Of a stretch of 45,043 nt of DNA, positions 25,622 to 33,060 are shown in pieces (the first letter of the stretch is position 1; each line of letters starts with the position of its first letter). Below the pieces are notes generated by a model. That model had not been told where the DNA came from, searched no databases, and saw only the letters and a list, made by a program, of their open reading frames with translations. The position numbers and the translations under genes were made by a program. This DNA comes from Planctomycetota bacterium (lineage in GTDB: Bacteria; Planctomycetota; Planctomycetia; Pirellulales; Pirellulaceae): contig JAFLCP010000056.1 of assembly GCA_017303505.1 (NCBI GenBank), forward strand, positions 1-45,043, written 5' to 3'.

Positions 25622-26713
25622 CTATTTGGGTTGATAGATCTGGTCGAAAATACCGCCATCGTCGAAATGGACTTTTTGAGCCTCAGCCCAACTTCCCCAA
25701 ATGTCCTTGAGCTGGAATAACTCGACTTCGGCAAATTTCGCCATCTGCTCTGTGGATATCAATTCGGCAGAATTCGGGCGAAAGAAATGTTTCGCTGCAA
25801 GCTGCTGCCCTTGTGGTGAGTACAAATGTTCGAGATACGCTTTGGCAATCTCTTGTGTCCCATGTTTCTTAGCGTACTCGTCGACTACAGCGACAGGTGG
25901 CTCGGCAAGGATACTCAATTTAGGAACGACCACTTCAACTTGATCTCCACCACTTTCTTTCAGAGCCAAAAACGCTTCGTTCTCCCAAGTCAGCAACACA
26001 TCCCCCAGTTGTCGCTGAACAAAACTATTGGTTGCACCGCGAGCTCCCGAATCAAGCACTGGTACTTTGCGAAAAATGGATTCGATAAAAGCTCGAGCTT
26101 TTTTGTCAGCTGCCGCGCGCTGCTCGGGGGTCGCCTTCCGAATTCCTTCCATTCCACCTAGCTCTTTGGCTAAAGCCGCTCCCCAGGCTGCTAAATAATT
26201 CCAACGCGCCCCACCGCTGGTTTTCGGATTGGGCGTTATGATCTCGATGCCCTCTTTCTCTAGGTCTGCCCAATCTTTGATTCCCTTGGGATTCCCTTTG
26301 CGAACCAAAAACACAATCGTAGATGAATATGGGGCACTGTTCTTCGGAAACTTGCTTTGCCAATCCAACGGCAATAACTTCGTACGCTCAGCTATCACGT
26401 CGATGTCATAGCCCAACGCAAGCGTGATCACATCCGCTTCTAATCCATCCATCACGGCCCGCGCTTGCTTCCCAGCGCCACCATGCGACTGCTCAACGTA
26501 AACCTCTTCGTTCTTGGTCGCCTTCCAATGCGCTGCAAAAGACTCGTTGAATTCTTGGTAGAACTCGCGAGTTGGATCATAAGAGACGTTCAATAGTTGA
26601 ACTTTCTTGACACCACCTTCGCCACGTTGTGACGAACCGTCGCAACCGGTCAACGCCACCGAAACCAGCCACAAGCTCAACCACCCAAAAGTGTGTTTCC
26701 ACATGAGATCCAT
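25622..26713 (-). CDS. sbp: Sulfate-binding lipoprotein Sbp
   Basis: This is the periplasmic receptor of the sulfate importer. The mature part opens with NVSYDPTREFYQEFNESFAAHWK, the hallmark of Sbp/CysP. It also keeps EQSHGGAGKQARAVMDGLEADVITLALGYD, NPKTSGGARWNYLAAWG and GDVLLTWENEAFLAL, which line the sulfate site. Unlike enterobacterial Sbp it has a lipobox (SVALTGC), so it should be membrane-tethered. The start at 26713 follows AGGAGG. A longer frame from 26761 would run back into the promoter, so it is rejected. It is first in the operon sbp-cysT-cysW-cysA. A near-consensus sigma-54 promoter lies 44 bases upstream. Sulfate versus thiosulfate preference cannot be read. Confidence 0.95.
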   Translation of the reverse strand: MDLMWKHTFGWLSLWLVSVALTGCDGSSQRGEGGVKKVQLLNVSYDPTREFYQEFNESFAAHWKATKNEEVYVEQSHGGAGKQARAVMDGLEADVITLALGYDIDVIAERTKLLPLDWQSKFPKNSAPYSSTIVFLVRKGNPKGIKDWADLEKEGIEIITPNPKTSGGARWNYLAAWGAALAKELGGMEGIRKATPEQRAAADKKARAFIESIFRKVPVLDSGARGATNSFVQRQLGDVLLTWENEAFLALKESGGDQVEVVVPKLSILAEPPVAVVDEYAKKHGTQEIAKAYLEHLYSPQGQQLAAKHFFRPNSAELISTEQMAKFAEVELFQLKDIWGSWAEAQKVHFDDGGIFDQIYQPK

Positions 26714-26756
26714 CTTCCTCCTGCCCAAGTTCCAGCAAATTTGATTGGTCAGGTAA

Positions 26757-26772
26757 TGCAATCATGATGCCA
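26757..26772 (-). promoter_or_regulatory. Sigma-54 (-24/-12) promoter of the sulfate operon
   Basis: On the minus strand it reads TGGCAT-CATGA-TTGCA with the exact GG-N10-GC spacing. The expected start point (about 26746) gives a 33-base leader ending in the AGGAGG of sbp. It shares the extended ATTGGCA...GATTGCA form with two other sites in the window. The gene for a sigma-54 activator is divergent from it. Confidence 0.85.
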
Positions 26773-26780
26773 ATCGCCTC

Positions 26781-26796
26781 TGGCATTCCATTTGCG
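26781..26796 (+). promoter_or_regulatory. Second, divergent sigma-54-type site toward the regulator gene
   Basis: It reads TGGCAT-TCCAT-TTGCG on the plus strand, again with GG-N10-GC spacing. Its -24 element and that of the sbp promoter form an inverted repeat ATGCCA-N8-TGGCAT. The distance to the regulator start is about 230 bases, longer than usual, so it may be a secondary promoter or a chance match. Confidence 0.55.
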
Positions 26797-26858
26797 TAGC
26801 GGGTGAAAGGGGAAATGCTCCGGGAATCAGGCGCGAAATTCGCTCAAGAGTCCGCATA

Positions 26859-26923
26859 TTTCCTGGAAAATCGAGAAATTCCGGCGAAAAAAGCTGGGTG
26901 AATTCCTCCCGCAAAAATTCGCT
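26859..26923. promoter_or_regulatory. Candidate activator-binding region upstream of the sulfate operon
   Basis: It contains TTTCCTGGAAAATCGAG at 26859 and GCAAAAATTCGCT at 26911, each shared with the upstream region of the lipoprotein/DUF1559 promoter. A nearby GCGAA-A-TTCGC palindrome lies at about 26832-26842. The region is 85-150 bases upstream of the sbp -24 element, a usual position for enhancer sites. Confidence 0.4.
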
Positions 26924-26942
26924 ACACAAAGAAAAAAAGGAC

Positions 26943-26972
26943 TTAGACACGGGAATACCCATCAAATATACT
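26943..26972 (+). promoter_or_regulatory. Sigma-70-like promoter of the enhancer-binding protein gene
   Basis: TTAGAC (26943-26948) and TATACT (26967-26972) are separated by 18 bases. Transcription would start near 26979, about 57 bases before the ATG. It would supply the regulator independently of sigma-54. Confidence 0.5.
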
Positions 26973-26979
26973 GGAACAA

Positions 26980-26999
26980 GTCCGTCAAATATCACGGAC
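26980..26999. promoter_or_regulatory. Palindromic operator candidate at the regulator's start point
   Basis: GTCCGT and ACGGAC form a perfect inverted repeat with an 8-base spacer. It lies just after the sigma-70-like -10 box, at about +1 to +20, where a bound protein would block transcription. Confidence 0.5.
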
Positions 27000-27035
27000 C
27001 AGCATATTTGCGGGACAATCCGCTAATCGATCGCT

Positions 27036-28610
27036 ATGACCATGGATGACTCCCTTTTGCTAAAGATTTGGAAAGAAGTAGGCCGGCATCTCGAAATTCG
27101 AGAGTCGGCTTCAACGATCACTCTGTTGCTGCGTGAAACGACCGGCTTGGTCGATCTGCGTTTAGATCGAATCACCCCCACTTCTCTCGATACGCTCTTT
27201 TTGAGTTCAGATGACCATCCACGAAAGGTACTCCCACTGACCAATGGACATTGGACCGCTTTATCGGACTGGAGTGCGACACAAGAAGTTTGGCAGGGTA
27301 GGGGACGCGATAGCCATGAAGTCCTCGCTCCAATTCTCTTTACCCAACACGATGGCTGGCAAACCGTTGGCCCACTTTTGGTCAACGATACGCTTGTGGG
27401 TTTACTTCATCTCTACTGGAACAAATCTCCTCAACGTCCCCTGGCTCAACTTTCGCAACGTCTCCTCGAAGCCTTCTCGGCTGCTATGGCCAACGATTTG
27501 CGGTTGAGCGAATTGAAAAGACTGCAAGCTTCAGCGGAAGCAGATCGTAACTCTCTCCTTTCGCGTCTGGGCCGAAACCAATTGCGAGAAGATGATGTTG
27601 TCGGTGCAGATCAAGGCTTGCGAATCGTGATGGAGCGAGTTGAACTTGTTGCCAACTCCGATGTTCCCGTTTTGATTTTGGGAGAGACGGGTACAGGTAA
27701 AGAAGTGATTTCGCGAGCCATTCATCAAAAGAGCCGACGCTCGGATGGTCCCTTTATTCGAGTCAACTGCGGCGCGATTCCACCGGAACTCATCGATTCG
27801 CAACTTTTTGGGCATGAAAAAGGGAGCTTCACCGGCGCTTCGGATCTACACCAAGGTTGGTTTGAACGCGCCGACGGTGGAACATTATTTCTGGATGAAA
27901 TCGGCGAATTACCATTAGCGGCTCAGGTTCGTTTGCTGCGAGTTCTTCAAGACCATCAATTCGAACGCGTTGGTGGCAAGAAATCGATCCATATCGATGT
28001 CCGCATCATTGCGGCAACTCATCGAGATCTTTCCAATATGGTGAAGACGCGACAGTTTCGCGAAGACCTTTGGTATCGCATCAATGTGTTTCCGATCATG
28101 TTGCCCCGTCTGCGTGACCGCTTGATCGACATTCCTGCACTAGCCAAACATTTTGCCCAACGTGCCTCTGCTCGATTCGGCTTACCGGCTGTCGAACCAA
28201 CCCCATCCGATATTTTGGCTTTGACGCAATACACTTGGCCCGGCAATATTCGCGAATTGGGAGCCGTGCTCGATCGAGCGGTTATTCTCGGAAATGGTCG
28301 CACATTAGAAGTGATTAAGGCTCTCGGTTTGTCTCAACAAACCTATACAACTTTTGAATCCAACGAACCTACATTTTATGAAGTGATTCCCGAGTCCCCG
28401 ATTTCTCGGCCCTCTGCAGCCTCACCTACAGGTGCCGTACTGACCTTAGATGAAGCGATGAAACAACATATCGAGCAAGCGCTTGCTGCGACCAGCGGCA
28501 AAATCGAAGGCGCCAAAGGGGCTGCCAAATTGCTGGGAATCAATCCGCATACGTTGCGGGCCCGCATGCGAAAACTACGAATTGATTGGGATCGCTTTCG
28601 CCATCACTGA
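27036..28610 (+). CDS. Sigma-54 enhancer-binding protein (NtrC/NorR class, Fis-type HTH)
   Basis: This is an AAA+ activator of sigma-54 RNA polymerase. The N-terminal ~165 residues look like a GAF-type sensor domain. There is no receiver aspartate pattern, so it is probably ligand-controlled. The AAA+ domain (about 190-425) shows Walker A GETGTGKE (216-223), the sigma-54 contact loop GSFTGA (263-268, usually GAFTGA), Walker B LFLDEIGE (Asp287) and the sensor/arginine-finger region REDLWYRINVFPI. The C-terminus has a Fis-type helix-turn-helix (AKLLGINPHTLRARMRKL). It is divergent from the sulfate operon, whose promoter is of the sigma-54 type, so it is the obvious candidate activator. ATG at 27036 or 27042, with no clear ribosome site. 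It is convergent with the next gene. Confidence 0.95.
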   Translation: MTMDDSLLLKIWKEVGRHLEIRESASTITLLLRETTGLVDLRLDRITPTSLDTLFLSSDDHPRKVLPLTNGHWTALSDWSATQEVWQGRGRDSHEVLAPILFTQHDGWQTVGPLLVNDTLVGLLHLYWNKSPQRPLAQLSQRLLEAFSAAMANDLRLSELKRLQASAEADRNSLLSRLGRNQLREDDVVGADQGLRIVMERVELVANSDVPVLILGETGTGKEVISRAIHQKSRRSDGPFIRVNCGAIPPELIDSQLFGHEKGSFTGASDLHQGWFERADGGTLFLDEIGELPLAAQVRLLRVLQDHQFERVGGKKSIHIDVRIIAATHRDLSNMVKTRQFREDLWYRINVFPIMLPRLRDRLIDIPALAKHFAQRASARFGLPAVEPTPSDILALTQYTWPGNIRELGAVLDRAVILGNGRTLEVIKALGLSQQTYTTFESNEPTFYEVIPESPISRPSAASPTGAVLTLDEAMKQHIEQALAATSGKIEGAKGAAKLLGINPHTLRARMRKLRIDWDRFRHH

Positions 28611-28639
28611 ACGTCACGATTCGAATCCAGTTCGAAGCG

Positions 28640-29647
28640 TCACTTATTCGTGCTGTCCAATTTATAAACCCACTCAAGCTGCGGCGGCTTAGGATAAGAA
28701 TCTACAAGCTTTTCGAATTCCACGATGAGCAACGATCGCCGCACGTTTTCGATCACCCTTTCAAAAGGAAGCTCACCCGCCTTGATTTCGTGTACATAAA
28801 TCAAATGAACTCCATGCGGTGTCTCTACAGGTTCGCTCACCTCTCCCTTCTTCAGGGCAAACGTTGCCAGAACAAAACTCGGATGCATCGGTCCCTGAAA
28901 TGTCAACCAACCTAGTCGACCACCTTCGCTGGCCGTCGCTCCACTGGACCATTTCTTCGCCGCATCTGCAAACGTCGTTTCTTTATTGCGAATCTGTTTG
29001 GCCAACGTTGCGAATTCACTTTTCGCCTTACTCCGGCCATCTTGATCGTCCCATTTCAAAGGACGAATGATATGAAACACCTCACACTCCGTTCCATTAA
29101 ACCATGTTGGGTGCGTTTCATAATGTAACCTGAGCTTGTCATCGGTCACCAACGGCCGACTAAACATTTCCCAGCTCTTCTGCCACCGCAATTCTCGCGT
29201 CCAACTGGGCAGCGACAAACCTTCTTTTTCAGCTAGGTCGCCAGGAGTCAGCTTCTCCCCTTCAATCGCGGCAATGCGTTCTTCAATCCACCGGTTGATT
29301 TCTTGAACGGTAGCTCCGACTCCGCGCCGATCCAACTCGGCTTGACCAATCCGCTGCTTGCGAGCCGATTCCACCCCCTCGACTAACACGATCGACTCGA
29401 CGTTGGTCAGCGCTGGTACTTTTGCTCCTCCAACTCGCCAACGATAAGCCAACTCGCTCCACCGTATCTCTTGCTTGCCGAGCTTTGCCAAGACCTGATC
29501 CTCGATATCAGGACTCGCTGGGCGATTCGAAGGAGACGTTTGGGCAGGGAGCGATATCGCAGAGAGGCAAAGTATCAAGCCGCATAAGAACCAGCCTGAA
29601 AACAAGTTAGAGAATCTCTGTTTCCAAAGTAGAGACATTGCTAGCAT
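28640..29647 (-). CDS. PpiC/SurA-like peptidyl-prolyl isomerase, exported
   Basis: This is a periplasmic foldase-like protein. A signal sequence (FSGWFLCGLILCLSAISLPAQ) is followed by a SurA_N-like helical region (about 45-165). A parvulin domain follows (about 180-290) with EVFHIIRPL, FADAAKKWSSGATASEGGRLGWLTFQGPMHPSFVLATFAL and GEVSEPVETPHGVHLIYVHEI, the standard parvulin pattern. The final helix is short. Alternative starts lie at 29650 (GTG) and 29638 (ATG). The ATG at 29647 has GAGG nine bases upstream. It ends 29 bases from the convergent regulator gene. Its clients are unknown. Confidence 0.88.
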   Translation of the reverse strand: MLAMSLLWKQRFSNLFSGWFLCGLILCLSAISLPAQTSPSNRPASPDIEDQVLAKLGKQEIRWSELAYRWRVGGAKVPALTNVESIVLVEGVESARKQRIGQAELDRRGVGATVQEINRWIEERIAAIEGEKLTPGDLAEKEGLSLPSWTRELRWQKSWEMFSRPLVTDDKLRLHYETHPTWFNGTECEVFHIIRPLKWDDQDGRSKAKSEFATLAKQIRNKETTFADAAKKWSSGATASEGGRLGWLTFQGPMHPSFVLATFALKKGEVSEPVETPHGVHLIYVHEIKAGELPFERVIENVRRSLLIVEFEKLVDSYPKPPQLEWVYKLDSTNK

Positions 29648-29793
29648 CACTCAGAGCCTCGCTCAATTCGTTGTCGTCAAACAACTTGCATGCAAATTTC
29701 AATTTGTGTATTGGAGTCCATTTTAGCTCACACTGCAATTGATCCGCAGCCTAAGTTTTCCTAACCTACTAAGTCGGACTAACTCTTTCATGG

Positions 29794-31971
29794 ATGAAAT
29801 GGGTTCTCAGAATGCAGGTTGGAAGCCGCACGGTGATTTGTAGGAAAACGAAACCCTCGACAGGGTCATTTTCTACCATTGCGCGCTCCCAGGGGGAACC
29901 ATCGCAAGCCACACTTTCCCTCCTCACCGGTGGACACTGTGCTGCCGTGGCCCTGTTGATTGTGGGGCTTCTGATTTCTGCAAGCGGTTGCTCTACACAA
30001 CGTTTCATAACAGCTCGCTCGATTCCCTTTAATCCTTTGACCACGCAACTGAGCCTAACCTCTTCGAAAGGTCCTCAGGCCTCCGGACGCACATTAGGAC
30101 TCTTGCGAAAATACGATTTGCTTCCAACCTATAACGCAGATATTCGCAAATGCTTCAACGAAGTACAAAAGCTATCAGAGATAGAACCTGAAGCCGAAAT
30201 CGTGTATGCCATTTCCGAATTGGCGTACATCATTGGCACCAAATCTCAACGTGACGGGAATGTCGATGACGCCTTGGATATGTTTGGCGTAGCGGTCGCT
30301 CATTCCTACATCTACTTGTTTTCACCTCGACTTGACGCCATTCGCAATCCGTATGACCCGAGATTCCGCGGCGCATGTGATCTCTACAATTACTCTTTAG
30401 AAGCCACCTTGCGTTTGGTTCAGAAGAAAGGTGAGTTGAAACCGGGAGGCAATTATCGATTCAAAGTAGGAGGCAATTCTCACCTAGTTCAATCGGTGGT
30501 TCTTGGCCCCTGGCGCGCATCAGACTTCGAACGATTTGAATTTTGCAGCGACTTTGAAGTTGATGGACTCCCTAATCCCAATGTTACGTATGGTCTGGGC
30601 GTACCCTTGATCGCCGTGCGGAAACGGGGTTCGGCCAGCTCAACCGAAGAAAAGTATTATCCCGACGGTCTCAGTTTCGCTGTTACAGCCTTGCTTCGCG
30701 TAGTGGATGACAATGCCATTCCAACCGCAAACGCCCAACACCGCCATTCATGTGTGCTCGAATTCCATGATCCGTTAGCGTCGTCTGACATTACCTTGGC
30801 CAATCGCCTAGTCCCGTTGCAAGTCGACCTGGCAACTCCACTGGCATATTTCCTTGACAGTCCCCAGTTCAAGGAACAATCCGACTATACCACCGGATTC
30901 TTGAATCCCAATCAGGGTCAACAAAAGCGTGGCATCTACATGCTCGAACCCTTCGATAAGAATCGCATTCCGGTGATCATGGTTCATGGCTTACTTTCCA
31001 GCCCAGTAACTTGGATGCCAATGTTCAACGACCTGCGAAGTTTCACTGAACTGCGCAAATCGTATCAATTTTGGTTTTATCAATATCCATCGGGGCAACC
31101 TTTCTGGACCAGTGCCAAGCAACTTCGTTCCGATTTAGCCGCCATGCGCACGCATCTAGATCCGTATCAACAAAACGCTTCACTCGATCAAATGGTATTG
31201 GTCGGCCACAGCATGGGTGGACTCGTTAGTCGTATGCAAACGATTGAAAGCGGCGATGAATTTTGGCGGATCCTAACCGATCGTCCCTATTCAGACCTCA
31301 AGGGAGAAGAGGACGTAAAGAAACAACTGGCCGACGCAGTCTTCTTTGAACCCAATCGCTCCATTCGACGTGTCATCACGATTGGGACGCCTCATCGTGG
31401 CAGCAACTATGCCAATGATTACACACAGTGGCTGGGTAGAAAATTCATCGAGCTACCAACAACGATGGTGGTCGGTGGCAATGAACTCGCACGCGAAAAT
31501 CCAAACTTCTTCCGGGATACAAAACTTCTCACCACGCAAACTAGCATCGATTCACTCAGTCCCAAGTCACCGATCTTTCCAGTTATGTTACGTGCCAAAA
31601 CGGCACCCTGGACCAAATATCACAACATCATCGGACTCGTTCCCGACAAGGGATTTTACGGAAAATTCTCCGCTGGCACCGATGGAGTGGTAGAACTGGC
31701 GAGCGCACAGATTGAAGGCGTCGAAAGTGAACTCGTGGTTGAAGCCGAACATCAACAAATCCACACGACTCCGCGAGCCATCTTGGAAGTACGGCGCATC
31801 CTCAAAGAACATCTCAACCAATTGATTGCGCCAGCGCGTTATGCCTTGAATGACAAACCTGATCAACCGAACACAGCCCAGACTATCCGATTGCCACGTC
31901 CGCAAGATAAAGGTCCGATGCCGCCTGGTCCATCAGGCGACGTCACCCTTCCTAACAACATACAACGTTAA
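29794..31971 (+). CDS. Large alpha/beta-hydrolase (lipase/esterase-like) lipoprotein
   Basis: The C-terminal half (about residues 385-690) is an alpha/beta hydrolase. The oxyanion strand is IPVIMVHGLLSSPVTWM, the nucleophile elbow is GHSMGG (Ser473), GTPHRGSNYA is lipase-like, the likely acid lies in GTDGVVEL and the likely catalytic histidine in EHQQIHTTPRAI. The N-terminal ~370 residues form an unassigned domain. Early on there is a hydrophobic stretch ending in LISASGC, a lipobox, so the protein is probably a lipoprotein with an unusually long N-region. A later start would be more normal, but no good ATG with a ribosome site is visible. The substrate is unknown. It ends with a Pro-rich tail and is convergent with csrA. 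Confidence 0.82.
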   Translation: MKWVLRMQVGSRTVICRKTKPSTGSFSTIARSQGEPSQATLSLLTGGHCAAVALLIVGLLISASGCSTQRFITARSIPFNPLTTQLSLTSSKGPQASGRTLGLLRKYDLLPTYNADIRKCFNEVQKLSEIEPEAEIVYAISELAYIIGTKSQRDGNVDDALDMFGVAVAHSYIYLFSPRLDAIRNPYDPRFRGACDLYNYSLEATLRLVQKKGELKPGGNYRFKVGGNSHLVQSVVLGPWRASDFERFEFCSDFEVDGLPNPNVTYGLGVPLIAVRKRGSASSTEEKYYPDGLSFAVTALLRVVDDNAIPTANAQHRHSCVLEFHDPLASSDITLANRLVPLQVDLATPLAYFLDSPQFKEQSDYTTGFLNPNQGQQKRGIYMLEPFDKNRIPVIMVHGLLSSPVTWMPMFNDLRSFTELRKSYQFWFYQYPSGQPFWTSAKQLRSDLAAMRTHLDPYQQNASLDQMVLVGHSMGGLVSRMQTIESGDEFWRILTDRPYSDLKGEEDVKKQLADAVFFEPNRSIRRVITIGTPHRGSNYANDYTQWLGRKFIELPTTMVVGGNELARENPNFFRDTKLLTTQTSIDSLSPKSPIFPVMLRAKTAPWTKYHNIIGLVPDKGFYGKFSAGTDGVVELASAQIEGVESELVVEAEHQQIHTTPRAILEVRRILKEHLNQLIAPARYALNDKPDQPNTAQTIRLPRPQDKGPMPPGPSGDVTLPNNIQR

Positions 31972-32122
31972 ATTAGACTTGTGATAAGCAGTGCCCAGTT
32001 ACATGTGCAACATAGTAACACTTCTCACTTTGGCACCGATGCGCGAATACGATTGTCGTTCACTCGCTTCCAAGCTCATGAACCGTTATCGCAACGGATC
32101 GTAAAATGTTGAGCTGCCTCCC

Positions 32123-32563
32123 CTAACCAACGCGACTATTCAAAGTCGTTACGGGGCTCGGCATTGGGATTCGTGCAGCTAACACGAAAGAACCGAGTGG
32201 GCTTGAGTTCTGTACGGACCGATCGTTCTCTCCGATCCGTTGGCCCTTAGATGCGGGTTCCGCTGAAGGCAAGCGATTTGCATTCGCCTGTCGCTCTGGG
32301 CGATGTGTTGCCATATTGGCACGGCGTGGGTTGTTGGAACGCACCTCACTTGAATCACGCAGCGGATCGACCAAAGCTGCATCCGTGGATTCGGTGGCAG
32401 CGGAATCCTTAGGCTTACCTTCGAGTTCGCCACGGATGACGCGAACTCCCTTCGGGGCTTCCACACCAACTCGTATCGTGTTTCCTTTCACACGCACGAT
32501 GGTAATAACAATGTCATCTCCGATTCGAATCTGTTCATCTGGCTTCCTGGTTAATACAAGCAT
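32123..32563 (-). CDS. csrA: CsrA-type RNA-binding regulator with long C-terminal extension
   Basis: The first ~60 residues are a full CsrA: MLVLTRKPDEQIRIGDDIVI, VRVKGNTIRVGVEAPKGVRVIRGEL, with the RNA-contacting N-terminal LTRK and the V-x-R-x-E(L) strand. CsrA dimers bind GGA motifs in mRNA leaders and alter translation. The start at 32563 follows AAGGAGT at five bases. An upstream frame start is rejected. Normal CsrA is about 60-75 residues. Here about 85 further residues follow, rich in Ser, Asn, Arg and Pro, with no recognisable domain and likely disordered. A near-perfect sigma-54 promoter lies about 115 bases upstream, and a further conserved block upstream of that. Confidence 0.92.
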   Translation of the reverse strand: MLVLTRKPDEQIRIGDDIVITIVRVKGNTIRVGVEAPKGVRVIRGELEGKPKDSAATESTDAALVDPLRDSSEVRSNNPRRANMATHRPERQANANRLPSAEPASKGQRIGENDRSVQNSSPLGSFVLAARIPMPSPVTTLNSRVG

Positions 32564-32678
32564 GACGTACTCCTTAGGCTTGTTGCGTCCCATCCTGGCG
32601 TCCTGTCCGGCTCCAATGCCCGACAGGTCTTACCTTTTGCGAACCGTTTTGGCTCGCGTTGCGATAACACTCTCTCAT

Positions 32679-32694
32679 TGCAATCAGTGTGCCA
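32679..32694 (-). promoter_or_regulatory. Sigma-54 (-24/-12) promoter of csrA
   Basis: On the minus strand TGGCAC-ACTGA-TTGCA is essentially the consensus, with exact GG-N10-GC spacing. It differs from the lipoprotein/DUF1559 site at only one of 17 bases across GCAATC-N-GTGTGCCAAT. The expected start is near 32668, giving a leader of about 105 bases before the csrA ATG. Confidence 0.88.
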
Positions 32695-32751
32695 ATCGTG
32701 TTTTGCTAGCGAGCGAAAATGTTTCAAATTTCGCTTGGCACATAAGAATCT

Positions 32752-32778
32752 ACGCAAAAACCTTGAGAAAGTTTGCGA
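32752..32778. promoter_or_regulatory. Conserved block upstream of csrA, shared with the cytochrome gene
   Basis: The block starts ACGCAAAAACCT, continues through GAGAAAG and ends TTTGCGA. CGCAAA/TTTGCG arms make it an interrupted inverted repeat. A 26-base relative at 40125-40150 keeps ACGCAAAAACCT, AAAGT and TGCGA. Both lie upstream of a sigma-54-type promoter. Confidence 0.5.
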
Positions 32779-33060
32779 GATTTATTCTGAAAAACCAATT
32801 CCAGGCCGTACCAACCCAATTTTCAATTTCGTTTTTGCAAAAATGGTTTCAACTTACAAAGACCGAGACGCAATGTTTGGGACGAGCGTTCATGGCACAA
32901 TCGCTTTAACCCCGACATCCCTTACTTTTTGGCATTATTCGCGGTCTGTCGCTAATCGTGGGGTAAAATTTAACGGCGTGTGATGTGGGATGTTCCATTG
33001 CACGCTGCTTTGCCCCCGAACCTCCCCCCTTCGCTCACTTGATCGGTGAGGATGCCGCAG

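Larger units (their letters stand above)
32564..33060. other. Divergent intergenic region between csrA and the next plus-strand gene
   Basis: About 500 bases with no credible gene. It holds the sigma-54-type promoter (32679-32694) and conserved block (32752-32778) for csrA, plus a GCGAAA-N10-TTTCGC inverted repeat (about 32713-32734). The half toward 33061 must contain that gene's promoter. A TAAAAT at about 32963 is a possible -10 box without a clear -35. Confidence 0.5.

Noticed and set aside
26762-26995. 77-codon minus-strand reading frame upstream of sbp
   Set aside because: It overlaps the promoter and operator region and has no ribosome site.
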